Below are positions 7,308-14,915 of a stretch of 64,000 nucleotides of DNA, in pieces. The translations under genes were made by a program, and so were the position numbers. Under the pieces are notes generated by a model, which worked only from the letters and a program-made list of their open reading frames with translations, was not told the origin of the DNA and made no database searches. Source of the stretch: Chitinophagaceae bacterium (lineage in GTDB: Bacteria; Bacteroidota; Bacteroidia; Chitinophagales; Chitinophagaceae); the NCBI GenBank assembly GCA_016702745.1, contig JADJDJ010000001.1, positions 62,001-126,000 on the forward strand, in the 5' to 3' direction. How positions within the stretch are numbered: the first letter of the stretch is position 1; the number at the start of each line of letters is the position of its first letter.

Positions 7308-8221
7308 AAGCAGAATACGAAAACGAAATAACCCATGAAGGTGAATTAATGATTGACGATGTTGCCATTCCTTGTTACGTATTAAGAAATGGAGAAAGGG
7401 TATTATCCACCACAGGCATGCAAAGGGTTTTGGGTGTTATAGGAAACGAGCCATTACAGCGTTCGTCGGGAAGGCTTGATGAAATACTCACTTCGAAGGT
7501 CGTAAGTCGCTTTATATCAACGGGTAACACACCGTCGAAATATAGGCCTTTACAGTGTTATCAGGGTAATAAAAAAATCAGTGCATATAGAGCTACTATG
7601 CTGCCTGAAATTTGTGAAATAATGCTAAAGGTTAGGGATTATGCTATTGCAAGCAACACAGAGCTTGGAATAAGGCAAAAGGCAGTTGTAATTCAATCTG
7701 ACATAATTATACGTTCATTAGCGAAAGTTGGAATTATTGCTTTAGTTGATGAAGTAACTGGTTATGAAAAAGTAAAAGAGGGGGATGCTTTGCAGCAATT
7801 TCTCCAAAGATTTTTGGAGGAGGAAAAAGGGAAATGGGTTCGGACTTTCCCGCCTGATTTTTTTGAGGCAATTTTTAAAATGAAAGGATGGACATGGAAG
7901 CAAGCAAGCACAAAGAAGCCTCAAGTAGTTGGCCATTATATAAATAATTACGTTTATGCAAGATTGGGCCCTAAAATATTGAAAGAATTACGTGAACGTA
8001 ATCCAAAAGACGAAAAGGGAAACAGAAAGGGGAAACACCCTCAATGGATTAATCCTGATTTCGGTCACCCTAAATTAAAGGAGCATTTAAGCATATTAAC
8101 AGCATTTGCAAAAGCTGCGGGTTATAATTGGACTAATTGGGAACGAATGGTAGAAAGAGCTTTGCCAAAGTTTTCTCAGGATGGTAGTGCCGCTCAAGAA
8201 ATCCCGTTTGTAGATGACTAA
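7304..8221 (+). CDS. P63C-domain protein, transposon cargo
   Basis: The 305-residue protein carries a P63C domain (about 150-255) recognised by GYEKVKEGDALQQFLQRFLE, WVRTFPPDFFEAIFKMKGW and YARLGPKILKELRERNP. P63C proteins are found in phages and mobile elements; their biochemical role is not established. The N-terminal part (VLSTTGMQRVLG, GNKKISAYRATMLPEICEIM) resembles phage antirepressor-like regions. Its start overlaps the restored zinc-ribbon gene by ATGA, so the two are probably co-translated. A hairpin terminator follows the stop directly. Confidence 0.75.
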   Translation: MKAEYENEITHEGELMIDDVAIPCYVLRNGERVLSTTGMQRVLGVIGNEPLQRSSGRLDEILTSKVVSRFISTGNTPSKYRPLQCYQGNKKISAYRATMLPEICEIMLKVRDYAIASNTELGIRQKAVVIQSDIIIRSLAKVGIIALVDEVTGYEKVKEGDALQQFLQRFLEEEKGKWVRTFPPDFFEAIFKMKGWTWKQASTKKPQVVGHYINNYVYARLGPKILKELRERNPKDEKGNRKGKHPQWINPDFGHPKLKEHLSILTAFAKAAGYNWTNWERMVERALPKFSQDGSAAQEIPFVDD

Positions 8222-8222
8222 A

Positions 8223-8240
8223 AAAGGGCTTTCGCCCTTT
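8223..8240 (+). terminator. Terminator after the P63C gene
   Basis: AAAGGGC TTTC GCCCTTT is a perfect stem-loop two bases after the stop codon. It is followed by A-rich rather than T-rich sequence, so it may act in both directions or as an RNA-stabilising hairpin. Confidence 0.55.
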
Positions 8241-8350
8241 AAAAATACTGGTTGGAAAGAACGGCAACACTATATCTGCCGTGAACCCCGTTTAGTTTAG
8301 CCCTCTCATTAGGGGTTTTCTTGCGGGGGTTTCCATTTGTACAAAGTTAG

Positions 8351-8358
8351 TAAATTTG
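8351..8358 (+). promoter_or_regulatory. -7 box directly before the Lys-rich mini-gene
   Basis: TAAATTTG matches TAnnTTTG and ends 4 bp before the ATG at 8363, implying a leaderless or nearly leaderless transcript if used. Confidence 0.4.
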
Positions 8359-8362
8359 TAGC

Positions 8363-8482
8363 ATGGCAAAAGCAAAGAAAAAAACCGCTAAAGAGGCATC
8401 TGGCCTGTTTCATTCTATTATGGCGGCATCGGTAAAGGGTAATCCAAAGCCTAAAAAGAAAGCCCGTGGAAAAGGGAAATAA
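8363..8482 (+). CDS. 39-residue Lys/Ala-rich basic protein
   Basis: ATG to TAA encodes MAKAKKKTAKEASGLFHSI, a short middle, then PKPKKKARGKGK. Two strongly basic ends flank a short hydrophobic middle, as in small nucleic-acid-binding or histone-H1-like tails. A -7 box lies directly upstream. It overlaps the next gene by 17 bp in another frame. No family is recognised; its support is the start, promoter box and overlap geometry. Confidence 0.5.
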   Translation: MAKAKKKTAKEASGLFHSIMAASVKGNPKPKKKARGKGK

Positions 8483-8684
8483 AAGCCTGATTTTTCGGAT
8501 AGTGCTGATTGCGGCTATTTTGGTTACAATCGGCTACGTAATTCGTAAGGAAAGAAATGATAATAACCCAAGGTTAAAAGAAGGAAGGGATATTATTGAG
8601 TACGGGGATAGCCTGTACTATATAAAGTTCAAAATTGATAGCGTTGTTATGGTTCACCCCGAACCAGACGAAAGATATAGATAG
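8466..8684 (+). CDS. Small single-pass membrane protein, transposon cargo
   Basis: The 72-residue product has one transmembrane helix (about 9-25, IFRIVLIAAILVTIGYVI), then a charged RKERND stretch and a soluble tail with IIEYGDSLYYIKFKIDSVV. It overlaps the preceding mini-gene, suggesting coupling, and stops 18 bp before the right end of the element. No family recognised. Confidence 0.5.
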   Translation: MEKGNKSLIFRIVLIAAILVTIGYVIRKERNDNNPRLKEGRDIIEYGDSLYYIKFKIDSVVMVHPEPDERYR

Positions 8685-8702
8685 CCTATTTTTTTACTCC
8701 AC

Positions 8703-8727
8703 GTGGTCTAACAGGTATATAGTTACC
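8703..8727 (-). repeat. Right terminal inverted repeat of the IS1595-like element
   Basis: Exact reverse complement of 4560-4584 over 25 bp, ending ...TATATAGTTACC in shared sequence GGTATATAGTTACC. Confidence 0.92.
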
Positions 8728-8735
8728 TCTTGACA
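8728..8735. repeat. Target-site duplication, right (TCTTGACA)
   Basis: Exact repeat of 4552-4559, directly outside the right inverted end. Confidence 0.9.
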
Positions 8736-9413
8736 CAAAAAAGAAACAAAAAAAGTCAAGACGGTTCGAAGCGGAATTTTCCGTTAATTGGAAATATCCT
8801 CGGACGAACCGTCGCCCGACGCTCAAGATGTTGCACGAACCTTAAAGCGGTAAGTCTTATGCGTGATATGCATGGTATCGCTACTGCGCTGATTTTTCGA
8901 TCTCCGGCCTTATTTATAAGTGAAGCGGGGTTGGGATCGAAAAATAGGCGCTTGGAAAATATCACTTTATTTGGAGCTCAAAGGGTAGCTCTTGCCCAGA
9001 CGTTTTTTGGTTTCTCTCATTGAAATGCAAAAGGGTTACATTATCCGTCCATTCGGCCTATTATTAAAAAACGGGGAAACGATCTTATAAAGATTTAGGA
9101 CCATCGCTTAAACCAAAATCAATTAAACAGAGCACTATTTCTTAAATCGGCTATGAGCTTAGGATTTAATGAATTTCCACAGCGCCTATTTTTCGATTTG
9201 ATCATTGCTTCAACCTTAATATTTGCTGGAAGTCGAAAAATCAGCGCAGTAGTATAATCCGCCTTAAAACGCATGAAGAATCTTGCATTAAAGCCCGTGT
9301 CAGAGCAACCTTTCCAGGGGCCGGTTCGTGTGCGGAAATCTCCAAGGAGAATGAATTTCCCTTTCGAACCGGCTTGATTTTTTGTTTCTTTTTTATCAAG
9401 AAAAAAGAAAATA
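8736..9413. repeat. Large nested-palindrome element, copy 2 (split by the transposon)
   Basis: Same architecture as 3671-4379: CAAGACGGTTCGAAGCGGAA at the left, CTGCGCTGATTTTTCGAT (about 8885) facing ATCGAAAAATCAGCGCAG (about 9232), ATCGAAAAATAGGCGC facing GCGCCTATTTTTCGAT, CTTTCGAACCGGC at the right, and a closing hairpin TTTCTTTTTTATCAAG/AAAAAAGAAA. Its left hairpin arm is at 4541-4559, separated by the transposon: TTTCTTTTTTGT (left) is the reverse complement of ACAAAAAAGAAA (right). The interior differs from copy 1 at many positions while the paired segments stay conserved. Confidence 0.8.
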
Positions 9414-9720
9414 GAATAAAGATTGTTTCTAAGCTAAACTTCTAAATTCAGCCCAACTCCTCAAGCTATGAGATTAAAGCACTGCTAACAGAACAATAAA
9501 AAAACTGACCAGAAATGGTCAGTTTTGACGGTTTTCAATCAAGGCCCCTCATTTGCTTGCTGTCCTGAAGGACGTTAGAGGTAAGGTTAATGGTTAATGG
9601 TCTCTGGTAAATATCTTGATTGGTAATCCAAAACTAAGTTTAACCACTATACCAGACAATACCACGAAAGTGGTATTTTTTGTCCCTACTGCTCAATAAC
9701 ACAGGCAAAAAGCCGCAAAT
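9414..9720. other. Gene-free stretch with two hairpins
   Basis: No coding signal is seen. AAAACTGACC AGAAAT GGTCAGTTTT (9507-9532) is a near-perfect terminator-like hairpin. ATACCAC GAAA GTGGTAT plus a T-run (9659-9680) is another and may alternatively be a regulator site (see findings). Confidence 0.5.
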
Positions 9721-10368
9721 CTATCTGCCATAGAACTTATTCACGGCGGCTACCCGGTTAGAAACATGCAGTTTCTCGTAAATATGGTAAACATGTTTGC
9801 GAACGGTCTCGGGACTCAGGAAGATCTGAGCTGCAATTTCCTTGTACATCAATCCCCTGGATAATAATTCAAGAATTTCCTTTTCCCTTGGCGTCAGAAC
9901 ATCCAGCTCTTCATTATCACCCTGGGGTACCTCCGCTTCTTTTTTACGAAAAGCAGCCACCACTTTTCGGGCAATCTGGCTGCTCATGGGAGCTCCTCCT
10001 TCATAGAGTTCCCGGATGGCTTCCAGCATCCGGGGAGGATCGGTTTTCTTGAGTATATAACCGCTGGCGCCGGCGCTCAGGGCTTCGAATATCTTTTCAT
10101 CTTCTTCGTACACGGTACACATCATGAAATTGGTACCGGGAATACGGGGTTTGAGAATCCTTACCACATCAATCCCGCTTTCTGCAGTACCCAGGTTGAT
10201 ATCCATCAGCACTACATCGGGTAATTTTACAGGGAGTTGTTTAATCGCTTCTTCCGCAGTGCCAAATGTGCCGGTACATTCATATCCGTCAGACATGGAA
10301 ATGATTTCTTCCAGCGCATTTCGCAGTTCCCGGTTATCATCCACAATACATACTGAGATCGCTTTCAT
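9721..10368 (-). CDS. NarL/LuxR-family two-component response regulator
   Basis: The 215-residue protein has a receiver domain (1-125) with acidic residues D10/D11, phospho-acceptor D56 (VVLMDINLG) and conserved K107. A LuxR-type HTH occupies 150-210 (LTPREKEILELLSRG, IFLSPETVRKHVYHIYEKL). It is therefore a DNA-binding regulator answering a histidine kinase, which is not adjacent. An upstream in-frame extension exists to 10458, but it overlaps rsmG and lacks domain sequence. The start MKAISVCIVDD at 10368 begins the receiver exactly. The CDS lies just downstream of rsmG. A palindrome ATACCA-N5-TGGTAT sits 36 bp upstream. Confidence 0.88.
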   Translation of the reverse strand: MKAISVCIVDDNRELRNALEEIISMSDGYECTGTFGTAEEAIKQLPVKLPDVVLMDINLGTAESGIDVVRILKPRIPGTNFMMCTVYEEDEKIFEALSAGASGYILKKTDPPRMLEAIRELYEGGAPMSSQIARKVVAAFRKKEAEVPQGDNEELDVLTPREKEILELLSRGLMYKEIAAQIFLSPETVRKHVYHIYEKLHVSNRVAAVNKFYGR

Positions 10369-10403
10369 TACTACAAAGGTGAAGAGGTTTTCAATGCCCC
10401 CCA

Positions 10404-10420
10404 ATACCACAAACTGGTAT
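10404..10420. promoter_or_regulatory. Palindrome upstream of the response regulator
   Basis: ATACCA CAAAC TGGTAT. Similar sites are at 9659-9676 and, less perfectly, 884-903. It is a candidate autoregulatory site; inference only. It overlaps the 5' part of the longer frame and the rsmG stop region. Confidence 0.3.
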
Positions 10421-10423
10421 ATT

Positions 10424-11050
10424 TTACCGGGGAACGTAGAGCAGGTATTTTTCTGCAAAAAACGGTTCAGGAAAGAGTTCTTTTACTTCCATCACCCTGG
10501 GCCGGGTACCACTTTCCTGGATCTCCTTTGCCAAATCACCCCCTTTCAGGCAGATTAGTCCGGGTTGGAGTCCGGTTTCAGACTTTTTGGTCTTCAAAAG
10601 AGGTTTGCCCCAGTTCCAGAGATCTTTGAGGGGAGCCACAGCCCGGGAGACCACCATATCGAATTTCCGGTTTTTTATGGCCTCTGCGCGGGTATGTTCG
10701 GTACTGACATTTTGTAAACCAATGGCAGCGGACACGGCTTCCACTACTTTCAGTTTTTTGGCAATACTATCGGCCAGGTGAAAACGGACTTCCGGGAAAA
10801 AAATGGCCAGGGGTATACCGGGGAAGCCACCGCCGGTGCCGATATCTATCACTTCCATACCCGGACTAAATTCAAAAGCGGCGGCAATGGCCAGGGAATG
10901 GAGTACATGGCGTTCATATAAATGATCAATATCCTTGCGGGAGATCACATTGATCTTTTCATTCCAGTCCTTGTACAAAGCTTCCAATTTCCCGAACTGT
11001 TCCAACTGTACGGGATTGAAATCAGCAAAATATTTCAGGATGATATCCAT
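10424..11050 (-). CDS. rsmG: RsmG: 16S rRNA (guanine527-N7)-methyltransferase
   Basis: The 208-residue protein has the GidB/RsmG pattern. The SAM-binding motif VIDIGTGGGFPGIPLAI is near 66-82, LADSIAKKLKVVEAV follows, and then the family motif VVSRAVAPLKDL. It methylates N7 of G527 in 16S rRNA; loss in other species gives low-level streptomycin resistance. The length is normal. It lies in a minus-strand cluster between the glycosyltransferase (18 bp away) and the response regulator. Confidence 0.93.
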   Translation of the reverse strand: MDIILKYFADFNPVQLEQFGKLEALYKDWNEKINVISRKDIDHLYERHVLHSLAIAAAFEFSPGMEVIDIGTGGGFPGIPLAIFFPEVRFHLADSIAKKLKVVEAVSAAIGLQNVSTEHTRAEAIKNRKFDMVVSRAVAPLKDLWNWGKPLLKTKKSETGLQPGLICLKGGDLAKEIQESGTRPRVMEVKELFPEPFFAEKYLLYVPR

Positions 11051-11068
11051 GTGTTATGCCGTGTTGAT

Positions 11069-12223
11069 TTACCACTCGTTCCTGGGTCTGCGCCAGAGGG
11101 CCGGTGCAAAGATGATATAATAGAAGAACATCCACATGTCCAGGAAGAGAAACCAGGGCCAGAGATCTTTTTCTCCCATTTTTTTCATGCTCTTATACAG
11201 AACAAATCCCTGAATCAGCAGCCGGAAAGCAAATACCGGTAATACAAAAATCCAGTTATAAAATACGATGCTGGCTGCCAGTAGCGGATAAAACATGAAT
11301 TGGGTGGCGAAATAAAGTCCGAGCAGGAATTTGTGTTTAGGTTTATAAAATTTTGCCGTTGTATAGTGTCTGGATTTCTGCCTTAACCAACCTTTCCAGG
11401 TGGTTTTAGGAATGGAGCGGGTGATGGCATCCGGATCAATCACAACCGCCGTATTGGTTTTGGTAGCCACTTTATTGATAAAGAGATCGTCATCACCACT
11501 GGGAATATGATTGATGGATGCAAATCCTTTGTTCCGGAGAAAAAGATCTTTGCGGTAGGAAAGATTACGACCCACACCCATATAAGGAATACCGGCCAGG
11601 GCATAGGAAAGGTATTGCAGGGCAGTATGAAATGTTTCGAACCGGACGAGTTTATTCAGTAGTCCTTTCTTTTTATGATAGGCGCCATAGCCCAGAACGA
11701 TTTCAATACCGGGAGCATAGCCATCCTGCATCTTCTGTACCCAATGTTCGCTGGCGGGAACGCAATCGGCATCGGTCAGCAGTAATACTTCATGTTCAGC
11801 TTCACGGATACCAATCGAGAGGGGATATTTTTTCCCTGAAATCAGTTTGGCTTCCTGGGTCAGTTCCACCACATGCAGTGATTTGAATGTTTTTTTTAGT
11901 TCCTGCAGGATGTATTTGGAATCGTCGAGTGAATTATCGTTGATCACCACAACTTCTTAGCTGCTGCCGTATTGCTGTACCAGCACACCGGGCAGGTTAC
12001 GGGCCAGGTTTTCGTCTTCATCCCTTGCACAAATGATCACCGAAACGGGATGTTGCTGTGATTGTGTTTTGGATTTGGGTTTGAAAAATGCAACCCGGGT
12101 ATAAAAAAACAGGTAAAAGAACAGCTGTACGATGGTAGCCGCACAGAAAATGGCATAGAGGATCAATTCCCAATGGATCGGTGGCATGGCGGCGAAGGTA
12201 AAGCTGACGGGGGCAATGGGCAA
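11069..12223 (-). pseudogene. Family 2 glycosyltransferase with one in-frame TAA
   Basis: The N-terminal part (to 11957) has a transmembrane helix (WELILYAIFCAATIVQLFFY) and the GT2 start PVSVIICARDEDENLARNL. TAA at 11957-11959 follows QQYGSS. The same frame continues without shift as EVVVINDNSLDDS, then LLLTDADCVPASEHW (the DxD-type nucleotide-sugar site) and C-terminal membrane helices. Together this is 384 codons, a normal length for membrane GT2 enzymes. A single substitution (for example AAA to TAA) explains it. Unlike the other broken genes in this window this is not a homopolymer indel. GTG at 11950 could restart translation, but it would lack the first part of the GT-A fold. Product and acceptor sugar are unknown. 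Confidence 0.75.
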
Positions 12224-12479
12224 TAAAGCAGGGCTAAAAGCTTTCCACAGTACTGCATAAACTCCTGAAGGGTATATCAGCCCAATGCTGCTTTATCCAG
12301 ATGAGCATGGAAATGCAGTATTAATTATAAAAATATCCGGTCTGCCTGTCATTTGACAACAGAATATTAAATTTGATCCAATTCTCTTTAGGAATTGATG
12401 TTCATGCGCTGATTACATAGCAACCCATGATTGAAACTAAGCCCCTCGGGTCGTTTTTTCTTATCCAAATTAATTTGAG

Positions 12480-14809
12480 ATGTGTAAAGTCATTTATTTA
12501 TTCATTGTATTGCTGTCTCAGCAGCTTGTTTATTCACAAGGTGTTTTTGAACGGATCTATTTACAGACCGACCGGAGTCAGTATGCCGCTGGTGAAACTA
12601 TTTATTTCAAAGGATTCCTCCTGTCTGATATTGATACCATTGAAAGTGCCAACCTCTTTGTTGAGTTATGGGATGCTACCCATCATCAACTGGGCCAGGT
12701 AGGTCAGCCCGTAATTGATGGAACAGCCAGTGGTACAATCAGTATTCCGCGCGAACTCAAATCAACCTGGGTATTCATCAGGGCTTATACTGAAGTTACT
12801 GCATCGCAGCATAGCCCCTACCAGTTTGTAAAACCGGTTTTATATCCGGCAGCTTTTAATCCATCATCGATAATGGGTAATGCGCTGCAGGAGCCATTAT
12901 TTTTTCCTGAAGGAGGAAAGCTGGTAATGAACGCCCGGAATCATATTGCATTTAAAGCGATGCCGGGATTCAGCGGAACGATCCGTAATAATAAAGGAGA
13001 GACCCTTGCTACTATCAATCCTGAGTTCAATGGAATGGGTCATTTTACCCTGAGCCCCAAGTCCGGAGAAAATTATTCCTGTTACTGGCAATCGAATGGA
13101 AAAGAGTGGAGCAAGGAATTACCTGCAGCCATTGAAAACGGTATTGCCCTTCATCTCAGGCAAACGGCGGATACATTGTATTTTGACCTGGACAATGGAG
13201 GCAACCGGAATCTGTCTGTACTAAAACCTAAGATCCAACTGATGATCAGCAATGAAGTGGCTTATCTCGTGGGACTGAACATGACCACCCGCTCCAGCTT
13301 CAGTTATTTTATTCCTTTACTGGATTACCGGGCAGGGATGGCAGAATTGCGGGTACTGGATGATCAGGAAAATCTGCTGGCGGCGAGACCTGTCTTTATC
13401 GGCAGGCATAGTCTGGCTGCAGGAAATACCATGGAAGTAGTGAAGAAGGATCTTGGTAAAAGAGGAGAGAACCGTTTGATTTTTCATGTGCCCGATACTT
13501 CTTTGCGGTATCTCTCCGTCAGTATTTCAGATGCAGCGTATCATACCGGATCCGCCGGCCCTGTATTTATGAATGCTTTTACGGGTGCTAATCAATGGAG
13601 TGATCGTTCGGGATGGAATCAGGTTCGTAACCCCGATCAACTCGATCTGCTCATACAAACCACAATTCCATCCGGAGCCATAATCAGTAAGGATAACCAG
13701 CCTGCAAAATCATCCCCGCCCTCATCCATGCAGTTAAGTGGAACGGTGAAGCGGGGGAAAAAAATACTGGCCAATAAAGAAGTGCTGATAGGCATCCGCT
13801 CTGCCTATACCGGAAAGGAATTGTATAAAGTAACCACCGATGATCAGGGGAATTTTGCTCTGGATGGAATCATCGTCTATGGTGAAGCCTTGGTACATTG
13901 CCGGCTCCCTGGAAATGCAGAAGAGGAGTTGACGGTAAGTTTTAATCTGCGTCAGCCTTCAGCCAATGTAGAAAAAACATTTTTTGATGCCTATCAGCAA
14001 ATCGCCGGATCATTTTTGGATGCAGGCAGCACAAATACAGTTCCACTTGTCACCAGCATTACGGCAACGGCAGATGATACACTGATTCTTGCCGAAAAAG
14101 TGATTACCCTGGATGAAGTGGTGGTGAAATCGGATCCCAAACTGGTGGAAAGAAAAAGACTGGAAGTGCTGGAAGACAAATATGTGAATGGAACTCCTTT
14201 CAGTGGTTATTCGGCTACCGGTGAAGCCCTGGATGTGATGAATGATCCGCTTTCCGCAAAATACCTCGATCTGTTTTCTTATATCGGAATGAATATGCGG
14301 AGTGTTTCAATGCGGCCGGTAAACGGAACTAAGCAGCTCTTTTATTTTGGCAGAGGAACCGGTGGGCAAAGCATGGTTACTGTTTTTTATCTGAATAATT
14401 CAAAGGTTGACCGGGATATGCTGGAAGCCATCACCTGGACCAGGTGGCCTTTGTAAAATTTGTACCGATGCTGGGAAGTGAAAATGGATTTCCTCCGGCC
14501 CTGGCAGTGTTTCTGAAAAAACCCGGGGACGAGGGTTACTGGGAAAAAGACCGTTACCAGCTATATGAACAGAAGATTACAGGGTATATCATTCCCCGTG
14601 ATTTTCCAGAACCGGATTACAGCAAAGCAGAAACAAAAGTGGAAAAGGATAACCGGAAATCGCTGTTATGGAAACCCTATCTGGCTGTTGAGAATGGAGT
14701 GGCAGAACTCCGGTTTTTCAATAATGACCGTGCTAAAAAATTAAAAGTAATAGCGGAAGGAATCGCAGAGGATGGCAGTGTTTTTTATTTCGAGCAAATA
14801 CTGGAATGA
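12480..14809 (+). CDS. MG2-domain secreted protein, copy A (frameshifted near 14434)
   Basis: It starts with a signal peptide (YLFIVLLSQQLVYSQ) and the macroglobulin-type MG2 segment ERIYLQTDRSQYAAGETIYF. The first frame runs to 14456. The C-terminal continuation (LDQVAFVKFVPMLGS...) is in another frame up to 14809. The paralogue at 14916-17225 reads through the same point. One extra C in the CC at 14434-14435 restores 776 residues, against 769 for the paralogue. A CarboxypepD-like segment (LSGTVKRGKKILANKEVLIG) lies near 420 and a plug-like region near 540-600. These proteins are usually envelope-associated in Bacteroidota; the function is unknown. A sequence error is the likeliest cause of the break. 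Confidence 0.75.
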
Positions 14810-14915
14810 TCAGGAGCTGAAAAATGGACTTAGCCGCTTTTTTGTATTTGTTGAAAATATACTTGGCAAAAGTAAATAGCATGATTGATCCTGTTGCAAT
14901 TAATGGAATGTTGGA

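Larger units (their letters stand above)
4560..8727. mobile_element. Complete IS1595-like transposon with passenger genes (4,168 bp)
   Basis: The ends are perfect 25 bp inverted repeats (4560-4584 and 8703-8727), beginning GG, bounded by a perfect 8 bp direct repeat. The only complete transposase inside, on the minus strand at 5899-6825, is of the ISXO2/IS1595 type, matching the end structure. Simple IS1595 elements are roughly 0.7-1.2 kb, so this one carries about 3 kb of cargo: a tRNA-like gene, a DinD-like protein, an XRE regulator, a zinc-ribbon/HTH protein, a P63C protein and two tiny proteins. Removing the element restores an uninterrupted hairpin at the start of the second large repeat copy, which independently supports the boundaries. 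Confidence 0.92.

Noticed and set aside
4866..8221. Prophage remnant, suggested by DinD-like, XRE and P63C genes
   Set aside because: No capsid, tail, integrase or lysis genes, and the perfect inverted ends with 8 bp duplication plus a DDE transposase fit a transposon.
10369..10458. N-terminal extension of the response regulator to 10458
   Set aside because: It would overlap rsmG, has no domain sequence and contains the palindrome at 10404; the receiver begins exactly at the ATG at 10368.
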